A DNA stretch of 64,000 nt, taken from assembly GCF_011046245.1 (NCBI RefSeq), contig NZ_CP049241.1:2806001-2870000 (forward strand). The letters run 5' to 3'. The notes beneath the pieces are model-generated. The model was not told the DNA's origin. It did not search any database and saw only the letters and a program-made list of their open reading frames with translations. The first letter of the stretch is position 1. Each line of letters begins with the position of its first letter. The DNA comes from Allorhizobium pseudoryzae (lineage in GTDB: Bacteria; Pseudomonadota; Alphaproteobacteria; Rhizobiales; Rhizobiaceae). The position numbers and the translations under genes were made by a program. Shown here piece after piece: positions 27,008 to 36,661 of the stretch.

Positions 27008-28075
27008 TCAGGGCGTTCGCTTCACCCCCGGTGCGATATCGGACAGAAAGTCACCGACGCCCGGCCGCTTGACCGCCTTGAACGGAAGCGGCCGGCAGAG
27101 GTCCATCGCCGCAATGCCGATTCGTGCCGTCAGAAGCCCGTTGATGACGCCTTCGCCGAGCCGGGTGGAGAGTTTTGCCGCAAGGCCGTGGCCGAGCACC
27201 TGCTGGGCAAGGCTGTCGCCGACGGCAATCGAACCGGTGACGGCAAGATGGGCAATCACGTCGCGCAGGAGGCGCAGGAGCCCAAGGGTTCCGGGCCTGC
27301 CGCCATAAAGCTCCGCCATGGCCCGCACCAGCCGCGTGACCTCGAAGAGAACATAGGCGAGATCGACGATGGCCCGTGGACTGACGGCTGTGACGACGGA
27401 AGTGCGTTTGGAGGCGCCGAGGATGAGCGCCCGCGCCTGCCGGTCGAGCGGCGCTAGCAACTCGCGTTCGGCCAGATCCAGAAGTTGCGGCGCATCGATG
27501 ACGTCGTCCTTGGTTTCGCCGAGCAGGGCGCGGCCCCTAGCGGTTTCAGCTCGGTGGGCAATGAGGCCTTCCAGGCGTCCAACGAGCAGGCGTGCCGTCT
27601 TTGGCGCGGTCGCGGCGGTGATGTCGAGTGCCTCGGCCTTCAGGGACTGGACCGCGCCGAGCCGCATCAGGCCGAGAATTTCGCGGCCGACCACAACCGC
27701 AAGCGCAATGACCGCGAGAGAGACCGCGCCGATGGCAAGATATCCCAGCCAGTCGGCACGCGAAAAGAGATCGCGGATGACGCGGTCGGCCCAGAGCCAG
27801 AAGGCCATGGACAGAAAGGCGGTGAGGGCGCCGAGCGCAAGCTTACCCCAGGAGAAGCCGCGGCGCCGGGGCCTTGCCACGGCAAGCTCGGCATCGGTCA
27901 GGTCCGGCGGCGTCAGAAACGGATCATCGGCATCCGCGGTCAGTTCGAAGCCGTCATCGAACGCCTGCGGCGCCCGGCGTCGGACGGCGGGCGTCTCGCG
28001 GCCGTCATCGATCGCAAAGGCGCCGGGGCGGCGGGTTTCGGTGTGCGGACGGGGCGTCTTGTCGTTCTCAGTCAT
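27008..28075 (-). CDS. ycjF: YcjF/TIGR01620-family inner-membrane protein
   Basis: The 355-residue product has a polar N-terminal region, two membrane segments (about 78-100 and 110-134), and a helical C-terminal DUF697-like domain (GASKRTSVVTAVSPRAIVDLAYVLFEVTRLVR). It is paired with ycjX by a 4-base overlap (28072-28075), exactly as in many Proteobacteria where ycjXF sits near the phage-shock genes. The molecular role is unknown; a stress-related envelope function is inferred from that linkage. No psp gene is in this window. Confidence 0.88.
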   Translation of the reverse strand: MTENDKTPRPHTETRRPGAFAIDDGRETPAVRRRAPQAFDDGFELTADADDPFLTPPDLTDAELAVARPRRRGFSWGKLALGALTAFLSMAFWLWADRVIRDLFSRADWLGYLAIGAVSLAVIALAVVVGREILGLMRLGAVQSLKAEALDITAATAPKTARLLVGRLEGLIAHRAETARGRALLGETKDDVIDAPQLLDLAERELLAPLDRQARALILGASKRTSVVTAVSPRAIVDLAYVLFEVTRLVRAMAELYGGRPGTLGLLRLLRDVIAHLAVTGSIAVGDSLAQQVLGHGLAAKLSTRLGEGVINGLLTARIGIAAMDLCRPLPFKAVKRPGVGDFLSDIAPGVKRTP

Positions 28076-29544
28076 GCCAGCCGGTCTCCGAACAGGAATT
28101 CGAGCGCCCGGTCGAGCCGGATATGCGGGACCGACAGTGTGGCGCCGCCGGTTTCCTCCAGCTCCGGAGGTCGGAAACGCACGATATTCAAATGCGGTAG
28201 CGGCGGTTCTTCAGAGTGTGAATCCGATCGCTTCAACAATGAATCCGGTTTTTCCGGCAAGTCACCGGGAAATACGGCTGTTTTCCGCTTTCCATCAAAG
28301 GTTTCGCCGTTGATGCGTTCGCCCGCGATCGGCGTTCCGGTGATGACGGGCAGCGTTTCGCCGCCATGGCGCACGGTGCCCTCGCGGGTGGCGCGCACAG
28401 ACGCGATCGCCATCACGTCGATGCCGGCACCGGACATGCCGATTCGGTGGATGGCGCGATCGACCAGCCGGCGGGTGAGCGCCTCCAGCCGGTCATGGCT
28501 TTCGTGATGCAGGTGGTCCGCCTTGGTGGCGGCGACCAGCACCTTGTCGATCCGCCTTCCCAGCAGCGAGGAGAGGATGGAATTCGAGCCCGGACGGAAA
28601 CAGGCCAGCACATCCGACAGCGCCCGCTCGAGATCGGCCAGCGCTTCCGGCCCCCGGTTCAGCGCCTGCAGCGCATCGATGAGGACGATCTGCCGGTCCA
28701 GCCTCGCAAAATGTTCGCGGAAGAAGGGTTTGACCACCACCGATTTGTAGGCCTCGAAGCGGCGTTCCATCATGGCGCCGAGCGTGCCTTTTTCGAAGCG
28801 TGCGTCGCCGAGGTTGGGCAGTGGCGCGAAGGTGAGGGCGGGCGAGCCGTCGAGGTCCCCCGGCATGAGGAAACGGCCCGGCGGCAGGGTGGAAAGGGAC
28901 CGTTCGTCCGACTTGCAGGCCGTGAGATAGGCGGCAAAGGCCTCTGCCAGCCGCTTGGCGGTCATTTCATCGGCGGGCGCGGTTGGATCGACGCTTTTCG
29001 CCAGCGCCAGCCACTGTTCGGCGAGCTCCCGCCGCACGCCGCGCGATGCAAGCTCGACGGTCGCCTGGCTGAAGCTGCGGTAGTCCTGACCGAGCAGCGG
29101 CAGGTCAAGAAGCCATTCGCCCGGATAATCGACGATATCGATGGACAGGCGTCCGGCGGAGAAGAGCCGGCCCCATCCGCTGGCGCTCTGGTATTCGATC
29201 GTCAGCCGAAGTTCCGAGATGGCCCGGGTGGAATCCGGCCAGACGCGCTCGCGCACCAGCGCCTGGATGTGATCCTCATACTGGAAGCGCGGAATGGCAT
29301 CATCCGGCTGCGGTTCGAGCCGGACGGAGGAGACGCGCCCGGAGCGCAGCGCCTCGAAGAGCGGCAGCCGGCCGCCATGCAGCAGGTTGTGGACGAGCGA
29401 GGAAATGAACACGGTCTTGCCGGCACGCGACAGGCCGGTGACGCCCAGCCGGATCGTCGGATGAACGAGGCCTGTGGCACGATCCGTCAGATTGTCGAGA
29501 GCGATCAGGGCGTCGTCTTTGAAGGAGGTGAGTGATGGCGGCAA
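28072..29544 (-). CDS. ycjX: YcjX-family P-loop GTPase-like protein
   Basis: This 490-residue protein has a Walker A (GLSRAGKTVF, GKT at about 42-44) and a Walker-B-like VDYPGEW further in, plus VAATKADHLHHESHD as the guanine-specificity-type element. These are the YcjX/DUF463 features. It is translationally coupled to ycjF downstream. The start appears to be a TTG at 29544 because no ATG or GTG lies in frame near the conserved N-terminus; the ribosome site is weak. Confidence 0.88.
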   Translation of the reverse strand: MPPSLTSFKDDALIALDNLTDRATGLVHPTIRLGVTGLSRAGKTVFISSLVHNLLHGGRLPLFEALRSGRVSSVRLEPQPDDAIPRFQYEDHIQALVRERVWPDSTRAISELRLTIEYQSASGWGRLFSAGRLSIDIVDYPGEWLLDLPLLGQDYRSFSQATVELASRGVRRELAEQWLALAKSVDPTAPADEMTAKRLAEAFAAYLTACKSDERSLSTLPPGRFLMPGDLDGSPALTFAPLPNLGDARFEKGTLGAMMERRFEAYKSVVVKPFFREHFARLDRQIVLIDALQALNRGPEALADLERALSDVLACFRPGSNSILSSLLGRRIDKVLVAATKADHLHHESHDRLEALTRRLVDRAIHRIGMSGAGIDVMAIASVRATREGTVRHGGETLPVITGTPIAGERINGETFDGKRKTAVFPGDLPEKPDSLLKRSDSHSEEPPLPHLNIVRFRPPELEETGGATLSVPHIRLDRALEFLFGDRLA

Positions 29545-29720
29545 GGCAGGAACCCGATGATGTTGCTGAGCCCTATATAGCGATCATGGCGGCGGGAAAA
29601 AGATGAGCCTTACCGCTTGAAGGGCACGATCGAGAATTGTTTGCTTTGCTGTCGCCGATGGCGGCAGGTGGCGCGGCGGTCCCGTGCGCGGCGAGCGGCT
29701 TCTGATCTCAGGTCTAAGCC

Positions 29721-30230
29721 TCAGGCCGTAATAAAATCCTTCACCGTCCAGCTGCCGGCCATCGCCTGGTGCGGGCCGCCATGTTCGAGGACGGCGAGGC
29801 CTGCCGTCGGGTATCCGCCGGGAATAAGGGCTGCCATCCGGTCCGGGCCAAGCAGGGCTTCCAGCAGCTCTTCCAGTGTCGGATTGTGGCCGATGATCAT
29901 CACCGACTGGACCTGCTTCTGGCCCACCAGCACTTCGAGATAGATATCGAGTGGCGCGTTGTAGAGGCTGTCGATCGCCGAGATTTCCAGATCCTCGCCA
30001 AAGGCGCGGTGCACGGCATCCGCCGTCTGCCGGCACCGCAAGGCGGTGGAAGACAGGATGAGGTCCGGGGCGGGATGCCGGTCGGCGGCCCTGGTTGCCA
30101 CAAGCTCGGCTTCGGCAAAACCGTGGTCGTCCAGCGGGCGGTCGAAATCGCGTCCGCCAGGCTGCGGCCAGGCCGCGCTCGCATGGCGGAGGAGAAAAAT
30201 GCGGAACGGAGGTGGATCAAGAACGAGCAT
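29721..30230 (-). CDS. SixA-like histidine phosphatase
   Basis: The 169-residue protein belongs to the short histidine phosphatase branch. It has the LLRHASAAWP motif (RHA, catalytic His), then SSTALRCRQTA, and GHNPTLEELL with the second His. SixA dephosphorylates HPt domains of hybrid kinases in E. coli; here that role is only a possibility, though an HPt protein and CckA are encoded nearby. I used the ATG at 30230 since the family starts here; the frame stays open upstream. The 176-bp gap to ycjX shows no feature. Confidence 0.85.
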   Translation of the reverse strand: MLVLDPPPFRIFLLRHASAAWPQPGGRDFDRPLDDHGFAEAELVATRAADRHPAPDLILSSTALRCRQTADAVHRAFGEDLEISAIDSLYNAPLDIYLEVLVGQKQVQSVMIIGHNPTLEELLEALLGPDRMAALIPGGYPTAGLAVLEHGGPHQAMAGSWTVKDFITA

Positions 30231-30439
30231 TTTTTGGTCTTCGCGCGCAGGGGCCCAGAGTGTCGAGTAACCTGTTGTGCCGATGTCCGTCAACCGTCCC
30301 GAATTGGGGCGCAGTTTTTCCCAAATGCGGACGCCTGCTGGCCTGAACATTTGTCAGTTTTTCTGAAAACGCATAAGGAATAGCCAGTTAGCCGATTTTT
30401 ATGTCAGTTTTAAAAATGCCTAAATGCTGGTCCTGAGGC

Positions 30440-30469
30440 TTGAATCAGCATGACGGAATGGAGTATAGG
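30440..30469 (+). promoter_or_regulatory. Possible sigma-70-type promoter of dksA
   Basis: CTTGAAT (-35-like TTGAAT at 30440-30445), an 18-base spacer and TATAGG (30464-30469) lie about 36 bases before the dksA start. The -10 deviates from consensus, so this is moderate evidence. The remaining 30231-30439 is AT-richer than its surroundings. Confidence 0.35.
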
Positions 30470-30504
30470 ACCCCGCGTGAGAGCTGTTCTTCAGGAGAAT
30501 CGCG

Positions 30505-30924
<420 letters not shown>

Positions 30925-30961
30925 AACCGGTCAGCCCAACCACCGAACTCAGAAATTTCCA

Positions 30962-30988
30962 GGCACGCCTTCACCGCGTGCCTTTTTT
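30962..30988 (+). terminator. Rho-independent terminator of dksA
   Basis: GGCACGC (30962-30968) pairs with GCGTGCC (30976-30982), with a 7-base loop and six T. It sits between dksA and the convergent FliO-domain gene. Confidence 0.92.
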
Positions 30989-31012
30989 GTGCGTGAACGG
31001 CGGTTGGCGTCG

Positions 31013-32209
31013 TCAGGGACGGTCATCGCGGGTCACCGACATTTCGCCGAAGATGCGCGCCACTTCCTGCTGCAGGGAGGGTTCCGGCGTAGCACCGGTC
31101 AGCCGCGGACTGGCCGGATCACGCCGCGGAAAGGCGCTTGCCGGTTGAGCCGCTGCCGGTGCGGGGTGCACATCGGCCAGATTGTTGGCCATCTCTTCTT
31201 CCAGAATGCGATCGAAATCGCTGCCGAGGCCGCGCGGCGCCGGGTTTTCCGGCTGCATTGCGGCGGGCGTGGCGGGGGGCGGCGTATCCGGCGCCGCGGC
31301 TGCGGTGGCCATGCTCGGGGCAGGTGCGGCAGACTGGGAGGCGGGAGGCGTGCGGTCGAGCGCCGGCTGGAAGACCCGGCGGCGCGCCGCATCCAGCGCG
31401 TCGCTGGCGGCACCGATATCGGGCACGTTCGTTTCAACGGTTGGACGGGATGGTGCTGGAGCCTCGATCTCGGCCATCGTGTCCCGTGCGGGTCGGGGTG
31501 ATACGGCCGGTTCGGTAACGCGCGGTTCCGGTGCTCGCGGTTCCTCGGCACGCGGTGGCGGCGTCACCGGTTCGAACACACGGGGGTTCGGGACCTGCGT
31601 GTCCGGCTGAGCGGCGGCCTGAGGCGCCTGGGGTGCTTGGGGTGCTTGGGTCGTATGGGCAGCGGCGGCCGGTTCGGCCTTTGGCGCGACGGACGGTCGC
31701 GGCTCGCGGCGAGGGGCTGCAGAGGCCGGCGTCGCGGCCACGCGTTCGCGCAGCGACATGGTCGGGATCGGGGCGGGTTCGACGGCCGTGAGCGGGGCAG
31801 CGGACGGCGCCGACAGTTGCGGCGGACGGGGTGGAGCCTGGAGGCGTGGTTCGGCTGCAGGCTCGGCCAGGGCAGGCGGTTCCGCCTCCGGCGCGGTCAA
31901 CGAGACCGGCCGTGCCTCGGCCGCACCGATGCCGCTTTCGATCACGACATCCGTCGGGCCGCCGATCATCACCAGGTGTTCCACATCATCACGGCGGATC
32001 AGCACGATGCGGCGGCGGGCATCCACGGCGGCGGCATCGAGAACCTGCAGGCGCGGCTGTCGGTTCTTGCCGCCTCGCAGGAAGGGGGCTGGCCCCTGTC
32101 TGCGGCGCATCAGCATCAGCACGACGACGAGGCACAGCAGACCCAGCCCGACACCGGCGATCGCGATGAACAGCCGGCTGCCGTAATCGCTCATCAGATC
32201 CTCGAACAT
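31013..32209 (-). CDS. FliO-domain membrane protein with long Pro/Ala-rich tail
   Basis: The 398-residue product has one N-terminal membrane segment (about 12-34) followed by a FliO-like small domain (about 45-95; LQVLDAAAVDARRRIVLIRRDDVEHLVMIGG), the pattern of the flagellar export component FliO. The remaining 300 residues are low-complexity Pro/Ala/Glu with no fold. Unlike true fliO it is far from any flagellar gene and 3-4 times longer, so a flagellar role is uncertain. It is convergent with dksA and divergent from cckA. Confidence 0.72.
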   Translation of the reverse strand: MFEDLMSDYGSRLFIAIAGVGLGLLCLVVVLMLMRRRQGPAPFLRGGKNRQPRLQVLDAAAVDARRRIVLIRRDDVEHLVMIGGPTDVVIESGIGAAEARPVSLTAPEAEPPALAEPAAEPRLQAPPRPPQLSAPSAAPLTAVEPAPIPTMSLRERVAATPASAAPRREPRPSVAPKAEPAAAAHTTQAPQAPQAPQAAAQPDTQVPNPRVFEPVTPPPRAEEPRAPEPRVTEPAVSPRPARDTMAEIEAPAPSRPTVETNVPDIGAASDALDAARRRVFQPALDRTPPASQSAAPAPSMATAAAAPDTPPPATPAAMQPENPAPRGLGSDFDRILEEEMANNLADVHPAPAAAQPASAFPRRDPASPRLTGATPEPSLQQEVARIFGEMSVTRDDRP

Positions 32210-32330
32210 GCGGTCATTCTCCTTCGTGTCGTCTCACGTCTGCCGTGCTTTCAGCCAAAAGGCCAGAGCCGTCCCTGTGTCTTCCCGTCGTCTCCGGCGT
32301 TTGGCCACACCAGAAACAACCGGCGCCGCA

Positions 32331-32361
32331 CCTCGCAAGGCTGCGGCAAGCCTGTGCGAGG
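32331..32361. other. Inverted repeat between the FliO-domain gene and cckA
   Basis: CCTCGCAAGGCT (32331-32342) pairs with AGCCT-G-TGCGAGG (32349-32361): 12 bp with one bulge and a 6-base loop. It lies in the 357-bp divergent gap 32210-32566 and has no T run, so it may be a leader structure or an operator. I see no convincing gene in the gap; an Ala-rich 32-codon frame at 32406 has no ribosome site. Confidence 0.45.
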
Positions 32362-32566
32362 ATACCGGAGATTGAGGTCTTCGCGCGGCAGTGCAATATG
32401 TGGGCATGAATATGGACCGTGCGGCGGCGGGAGCAAGTGCAGCGGCGGCGTCTTCAACCGCTTTCTGCACGCTGGTGCTTTTGGCATGCCCCGCAACTTG
32501 CTAAGGAAGACAGGTGGACCGATTCCATGGCCGTCCCTTTCGCGACCGGTCGAAATGCGAGGTATG

Positions 32567-35179
32567 ATGACGAAGTCGCAGCCGGCCGGCAGCTATGATG
32601 CACCCCTGGTGGACCGCGGCAGGCGGGGCGGAACAGTTTTGCGCCTGCTTCTGCTGGCGCTGGTGCTGATCGGCGTTTCCATCGCCTTCGTGATCTTCAA
32701 GGGCGTGATGGACAACGAACTCGTGCTCGGCATCCTCGGGGTGCTGGCCATGGTCGGCATCTTTTTTGTCATCTCCTCGATCATCGGCCTTGTCGAAGTC
32801 ATGCCGCAGTCGCGCTCCGACGAGTTTGCCGGCAGCTATCTGGCGAGCCATCCGGACGGAATCCTGATCACCGATCCGCGCGGGCGCATTCTCTATGCCA
32901 ATGCCGCCTATGGACGGCTGACGGGGGCAACCAAGGCCGCCAATGCGCAGTCGCTGGAGGCGCTTCTGTCGAAGAACCGGGAGGCGACGGAAGCGCTCTA
33001 CCGGTTGACGACCGCGCTGCGCGAAGGCCGCGACGGGCACGAGGAATTCCGGCTGCTGAAACCGCTCGGGCGCAATTCGGCGAGCGGCTCCGGTGCGCAC
33101 TGGTACCGGCTGAAGGCGAGGCTTCTGACCTCGCCGCAGCAGAAGGCGCCGCTCGATGTGTGGCAGATTGCCGACATCACCTCCGAGCGCGAGGAGCAGG
33201 AGCGGTTCTTCCGCGAATTGCAGAACGCCATCGATTACCTCGACCATGCGCCGGCCGGTTTCTTCTCCGCCGGCAAGAAGGGCGAGGTTTTCTATCTGAA
33301 CGCGACGCTCGCCGAATGGCTGGGTCTCGATCTCACAAAATTCGCTGCCGGATCGATGACGATTGCCGACATGGTGGCCGGCGAAGGCATGGCGCTGATC
33401 CAGTCCGTTCAGGCCGGCCCCGGCCAGACGCGCACCGAAACGCTCGATCTCGATCTTCGCCGCGCCAACGGCCAGAGCCTGCCGGTGCGGCTCGTCCACA
33501 GCGTGTCCTCCATGCGCGACGGGGCGCCCGGCGAAAGCCGCACCATCGTTCTCGCGCGGCCGAAGGGCGAGGGGGCGGATCAATCGGCCTCGGCGATGCG
33601 GTTTACCCGCTTCTTCAACAACACGCCGATGGCGATTGCCTCGATCGGCCGCGACGGCCGGATCCTGCGCATCAACGCGCCCTTCCTGCGGCTGTTTGCG
33701 GGCGTCGTGTCCCGCGACGAGGTGGAGACCGGGGCAACGCTCGATGCCATCGTGCATGACAGTGCGAAGGCCGATCTCGAACGGGCGCTTGCTGCCGCCA
33801 AGGACCGGCAGGGCGATATCGCGCCGATCGATTGCCGCCATCCCGGCGACGAAACCCGCCACGTGCGCTTCTACGTCAATGCCGTGATCGACGAAAGCGA
33901 CGAGGCGCCGGAAGAGGTGGCGATCGTCTACGCCGTCGAGACGACCGAGCAGAAGGCGCTCGAAACGCAGATGGCGCAGACGCAGAAGATGAATGCGGTC
34001 GGCACGCTCGCCGGCGGCATCGCGCATGATTTCAACAACGTGCTGACCGCCATCCTGCTCTCCTCCGACCATCTGCTGCTGCAGGCGCGTCCCTCGGATG
34101 CCAGCTTCGCCGACCTGATGGAAATCAAGCGCAACGCCAACCGCGCCGCCGTGCTGGTGCGCCAGCTGCTCGCCTTCTCGCGCAAGCAGACGATGCGGCC
34201 GGCCGTGCTGAACCTCACCGACGTGGTGGGCGACCTGCGCATGCTGGTGGACCGTCTGATCTCCGGCACCAATGTGAAGCTGGAGGTGGATTACGGCCGC
34301 GATCTGTGGCCGGTGCGCACCGATCTGTCGCAGTTCGAGCAGGTACTGATCAACCTCTGCGTCAATGCGCGCGACGCGATGCCGAGTGGTGGCCAGATCC
34401 GCATCCGCACCCGCAATGTCGATGCGGCGGAAGCCGCCGGTTTTGCTCAGGCCCGCCTTCCGGCGGAAGATTTCGTGATGGTGGAAGTGACCGATAGCGG
34501 CACCGGCATTCCGCCCGAGATCATGGACAAGATTTTCGAACCCTTCTTCACCACCAAGGAGGTGGGCAAGGGCACCGGGCTTGGCCTGTCGATGGTCTAT
34601 GGGATCGTCAAACAGTCCGGCGGCTACATCTATCCCGAATCGGAAGTGGGCAAGGGCACCACGTTCCGCGTCTTCCTGCCGCGGCATATCCCGGAGGTGA
34701 AGCCCGTGACGGAGGCTTCCGCCGAGACCGGTGCGACGGGCGAGCAGCCGCCGGTCGCGGCCGTCGCCGCTGCGCCGGCCAACCAGGATGTGGATCTGAC
34801 CGGCAATTCCGCCGTCGTGCTGCTGGTGGAGGACGAGGAAGCCGTTCGCCGCGGCGGAAAACGCATGCTCGAAACGCGTGGCTATACCGTGCACGAGGCG
34901 GGCTCCGGCACGGAAGCGCTCGACATCATGGAAGAGCTGGACGGCAAGGTGGATATCGTCGTCTCCGACGTCGTGATGCCGGAGATGGACGGGCCGAGCC
35001 TGCTGCGCGAACTGCGGAAAACCTATCCGGACCTGAAGTTCATCTTCGTCTCCGGCTACGCGGAAGATGCCTTTGCCCGGAACCTGCCCGCCGATGCCAA
35101 GTTCGGCTTCCTGCCAAAGCCGTTTTCCCTGAAGCAGCTGGCAGTCGCCGTGCGCGAAATGCTGGACCGTAAGGACTGA
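32567..35179 (+). CDS. cckA: Cell-cycle hybrid histidine kinase CckA
   Basis: CckA phosphorylates ChpT, which passes phosphate to CtrA and CpdR; it is bifunctional and essential in most alphaproteobacteria. The 870-residue protein has two membrane segments (about 23-45 and 51-75), PAS-like sensor domains (about 90-450), HisKA with phospho-His 487 in [12 protein letters not shown], HATPase ([28 protein letters not shown]) and a C-terminal receiver with Asp801 in [12 protein letters not shown]. Of three clustered ATGs I prefer 32567 (GAGG four bases upstream). It is followed by recA, as in related genomes. Confidence 0.93.
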   Translation: MTKSQPAGSYDAPLVDRGRRGGTVLRLLLLALVLIGVSIAFVIFKGVMDNELVLGILGVLAMVGIFFVISSIIGLVEVMPQSRSDEFAGSYLASHPDGILITDPRGRILYANAAYGRLTGATKAANAQSLEALLSKNREATEALYRLTTALREGRDGHEEFRLLKPLGRNSASGSGAHWYRLKARLLTSPQQKAPLDVWQIADITSEREEQERFFRELQNAIDYLDHAPAGFFSAGKKGEVFYLNATLAEWLGLDLTKFAAGSMTIADMVAGEGMALIQSVQAGPGQTRTETLDLDLRRANGQSLPVRLVHSVSSMRDGAPGESRTIVLARPKGEGADQSASAMRFTRFFNNTPMAIASIGRDGRILRINAPFLRLFAGVVSRDEVETGATLDAIVHDSAKADLERALAAAKDRQGDIAPIDCRHPGDETRHVRFYVNAVIDESDEAPEEVAIVYAVETTEQKALETQMAQTQKMNAVGTLAGGIAHDFNNVLTAILLSSDHLLLQARPSDASFADLMEIKRNANRAAVLVRQLLAFSRKQTMRPAVLNLTDVVGDLRMLVDRLISGTNVKLEVDYGRDLWPVRTDLSQFEQVLINLCVNARDAMPSGGQIRIRTRNVDAAEAAGFAQARLPAEDFVMVEVTDSGTGIPPEIMDKIFEPFFTTKEVGKGTGLGLSMVYGIVKQSGGYIYPESEVGKGTTFRVFLPRHIPEVKPVTEASAETGATGEQPPVAAVAAAPANQDVDLTGNSAVVLLVEDEEAVRRGGKRMLETRGYTVHEAGSGTEALDIMEELDGKVDIVVSDVVMPEMDGPSLLRELRKTYPDLKFIFVSGYAEDAFARNLPADAKFGFLPKPFSLKQLAVAVREMLDRKD

Positions 35180-35335
35180 TGGCTTGCGGACCGCTGCCCG
35201 AATCGGGCGCGGAAGCCCGTTACGCGCATGAGGCTCGCGGCCCGTCTTCCATCGTTGACAACGTGCGGGACGAAAAGAGAACGAAGACCAGATTTTTGTT
35301 TTAAGGCAATGGCTTAAATGGCTCTTGCAAAATGA

Positions 35336-35350
35336 GAACAAAAAGAGTAC
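35336..35350 (+). promoter_or_regulatory. Probable LexA (SOS) box of recA
   Basis: GAAC-N7-GTAC lies 59 bases before the recA ATG. It matches the alphaproteobacterial LexA site GAAC-N7-GAAC (complement GTTC-N7-GTTC) at seven of eight positions. A likely -35 (TTGACA) is at about 35255. Confidence 0.55.
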
Positions 35351-35408
35351 ATATTCGTCATCCGATGTTTGTTGCCCGCCGGGCTGCAATAACCTAAAGG
35401 TGGATCAG

Positions 35409-36497
35409 ATGGCACAGAATTCATTGCGGCTGGTAGAGGACAAGACGGTGGATAAGAGCAAGGCGCTGGAGGCGGCCCTTTCGCAGATCGAACGCTCCTT
35501 CGGGAAGGGTTCGATCATGAAGCTCGGCGCGAACGAGAGCGTGGTCGAGATCGAGACGGTATCGACGGGCTCGCTGAGCCTCGATATCGCGCTCGGCATT
35601 GGCGGCCTGCCCAAGGGCCGCATCATCGAGATCTACGGCCCGGAAAGCTCGGGTAAGACCACTCTGGCGCTGCAGACGATTGCGGAAGCCCAGAAGAAGG
35701 GTGGCATCTGCGCCTTCGTCGACGCCGAGCACGCGCTTGACCCGGTCTATGCCCGCAAGCTTGGCGTCGATCTGCAGAACCTTCTGATTTCGCAGCCCGA
35801 TACCGGCGAGCAGGCGCTGGAAATCACCGATACGCTGGTGCGCTCCGGTGCGGTTGACGTTCTCGTCGTCGATTCGGTTGCGGCGCTGACGCCACGGGCC
35901 GAAATCGAAGGTGAGATGGGCGACAGCCTGCCGGGTCTGCAGGCGCGACTGATGAGCCAGGCGCTGCGCAAGCTGACCGCCTCGATCTCGCGCTCGAACT
36001 GCATGGTCATCTTCATCAACCAGATCCGCATGAAGATCGGCGTGATGTTCGGCTCGCCGGAAACCACGACCGGCGGCAATGCGCTGAAATTCTATGCTTC
36101 GGTGCGCCTCGACATTCGCCGCATCGGTGCTGTGAAGGAGCGCGAAGAGGTTGTCGGCAACCAGACCCGCGTCAAGGTCGTCAAGAACAAGATGGCGCCG
36201 CCCTTCAAGCAGGTGGAATTCGACATCATGTATGGCGAGGGTGTGTCGAAGACCGGCGAACTGGTCGATCTCGGCGTCAAGGCCGGCATCGTCGAAAAAT
36301 CCGGCGCCTGGTTCTCCTACAACAGCCAGCGGCTGGGGCAGGGGCGGGAAAATGCGAAGACCTTCCTGCGCGACAATCCGGAAGTGGCGCGTGAGATCGA
36401 GCTGTCGCTGCGCCAGAATGCCGGCCTGATCGCCGACCGTTTCCTGCAGAACGGCGGGCCGGATGCCAATGACGGCGATGGGGATGCCGACTCCTGA
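35409..36497 (+). CDS. recA: Recombinase RecA
   Basis: The 362-residue RecA catalyses strand exchange and stimulates LexA cleavage. It shows Walker A GPESSGKT, the MAW-like EIYGPESS start, Walker [11 protein letters not shown], loop L2 with [29 protein letters not shown] sequence, and an acidic C-terminus (GDGDADS). The start is ATG 35409 (AAGGTGG upstream). An SOS box lies upstream and a hairpin downstream. Confidence 0.98.
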   Translation: MAQNSLRLVEDKTVDKSKALEAALSQIERSFGKGSIMKLGANESVVEIETVSTGSLSLDIALGIGGLPKGRIIEIYGPESSGKTTLALQTIAEAQKKGGICAFVDAEHALDPVYARKLGVDLQNLLISQPDTGEQALEITDTLVRSGAVDVLVVDSVAALTPRAEIEGEMGDSLPGLQARLMSQALRKLTASISRSNCMVIFINQIRMKIGVMFGSPETTTGGNALKFYASVRLDIRRIGAVKEREEVVGNQTRVKVVKNKMAPPFKQVEFDIMYGEGVSKTGELVDLGVKAGIVEKSGAWFSYNSQRLGQGRENAKTFLRDNPEVAREIELSLRQNAGLIADRFLQNGGPDANDGDGDADS

Positions 36498-36527
36498 TCG
36501 GGCGGATCGTCTCGGATCGAATTTGAA

Positions 36528-36567
36528 AGCCGGCCGCGCATCGCAGGAAGATGTCCGGTCGGCTTTT
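36528..36567 (+). terminator. Probable terminator of recA
   Basis: AGCCGGCC (36528-36535) pairs with GGTCGGCT (36557-36564, one G-T pair) and is followed by TTTTG. The loop is long (about 21 bases), so strength is moderate. Confidence 0.5.
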
Positions 36568-36661
36568 GTCGTGCTGGACAGGGTCCGGCTGGAACGATAA
36601 AAGCCAGTGGTTTTTGACGCGGTAAAACCGCCCGGGCGGGCGGGGGAACAAGGGCTGTTGC

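Noticed and set aside
32406..32502. A short Ala-rich open frame before cckA
   Set aside because: It has no ribosome site and its composition is explained by the GC-rich sequence; a leader peptide cannot be supported.
32501..35389. A 962-codon minus-strand frame over cckA
   Set aside because: It is antisense to an intact kinase with every motif in place; its own translation shows only Arg/His/Ala-rich noise.
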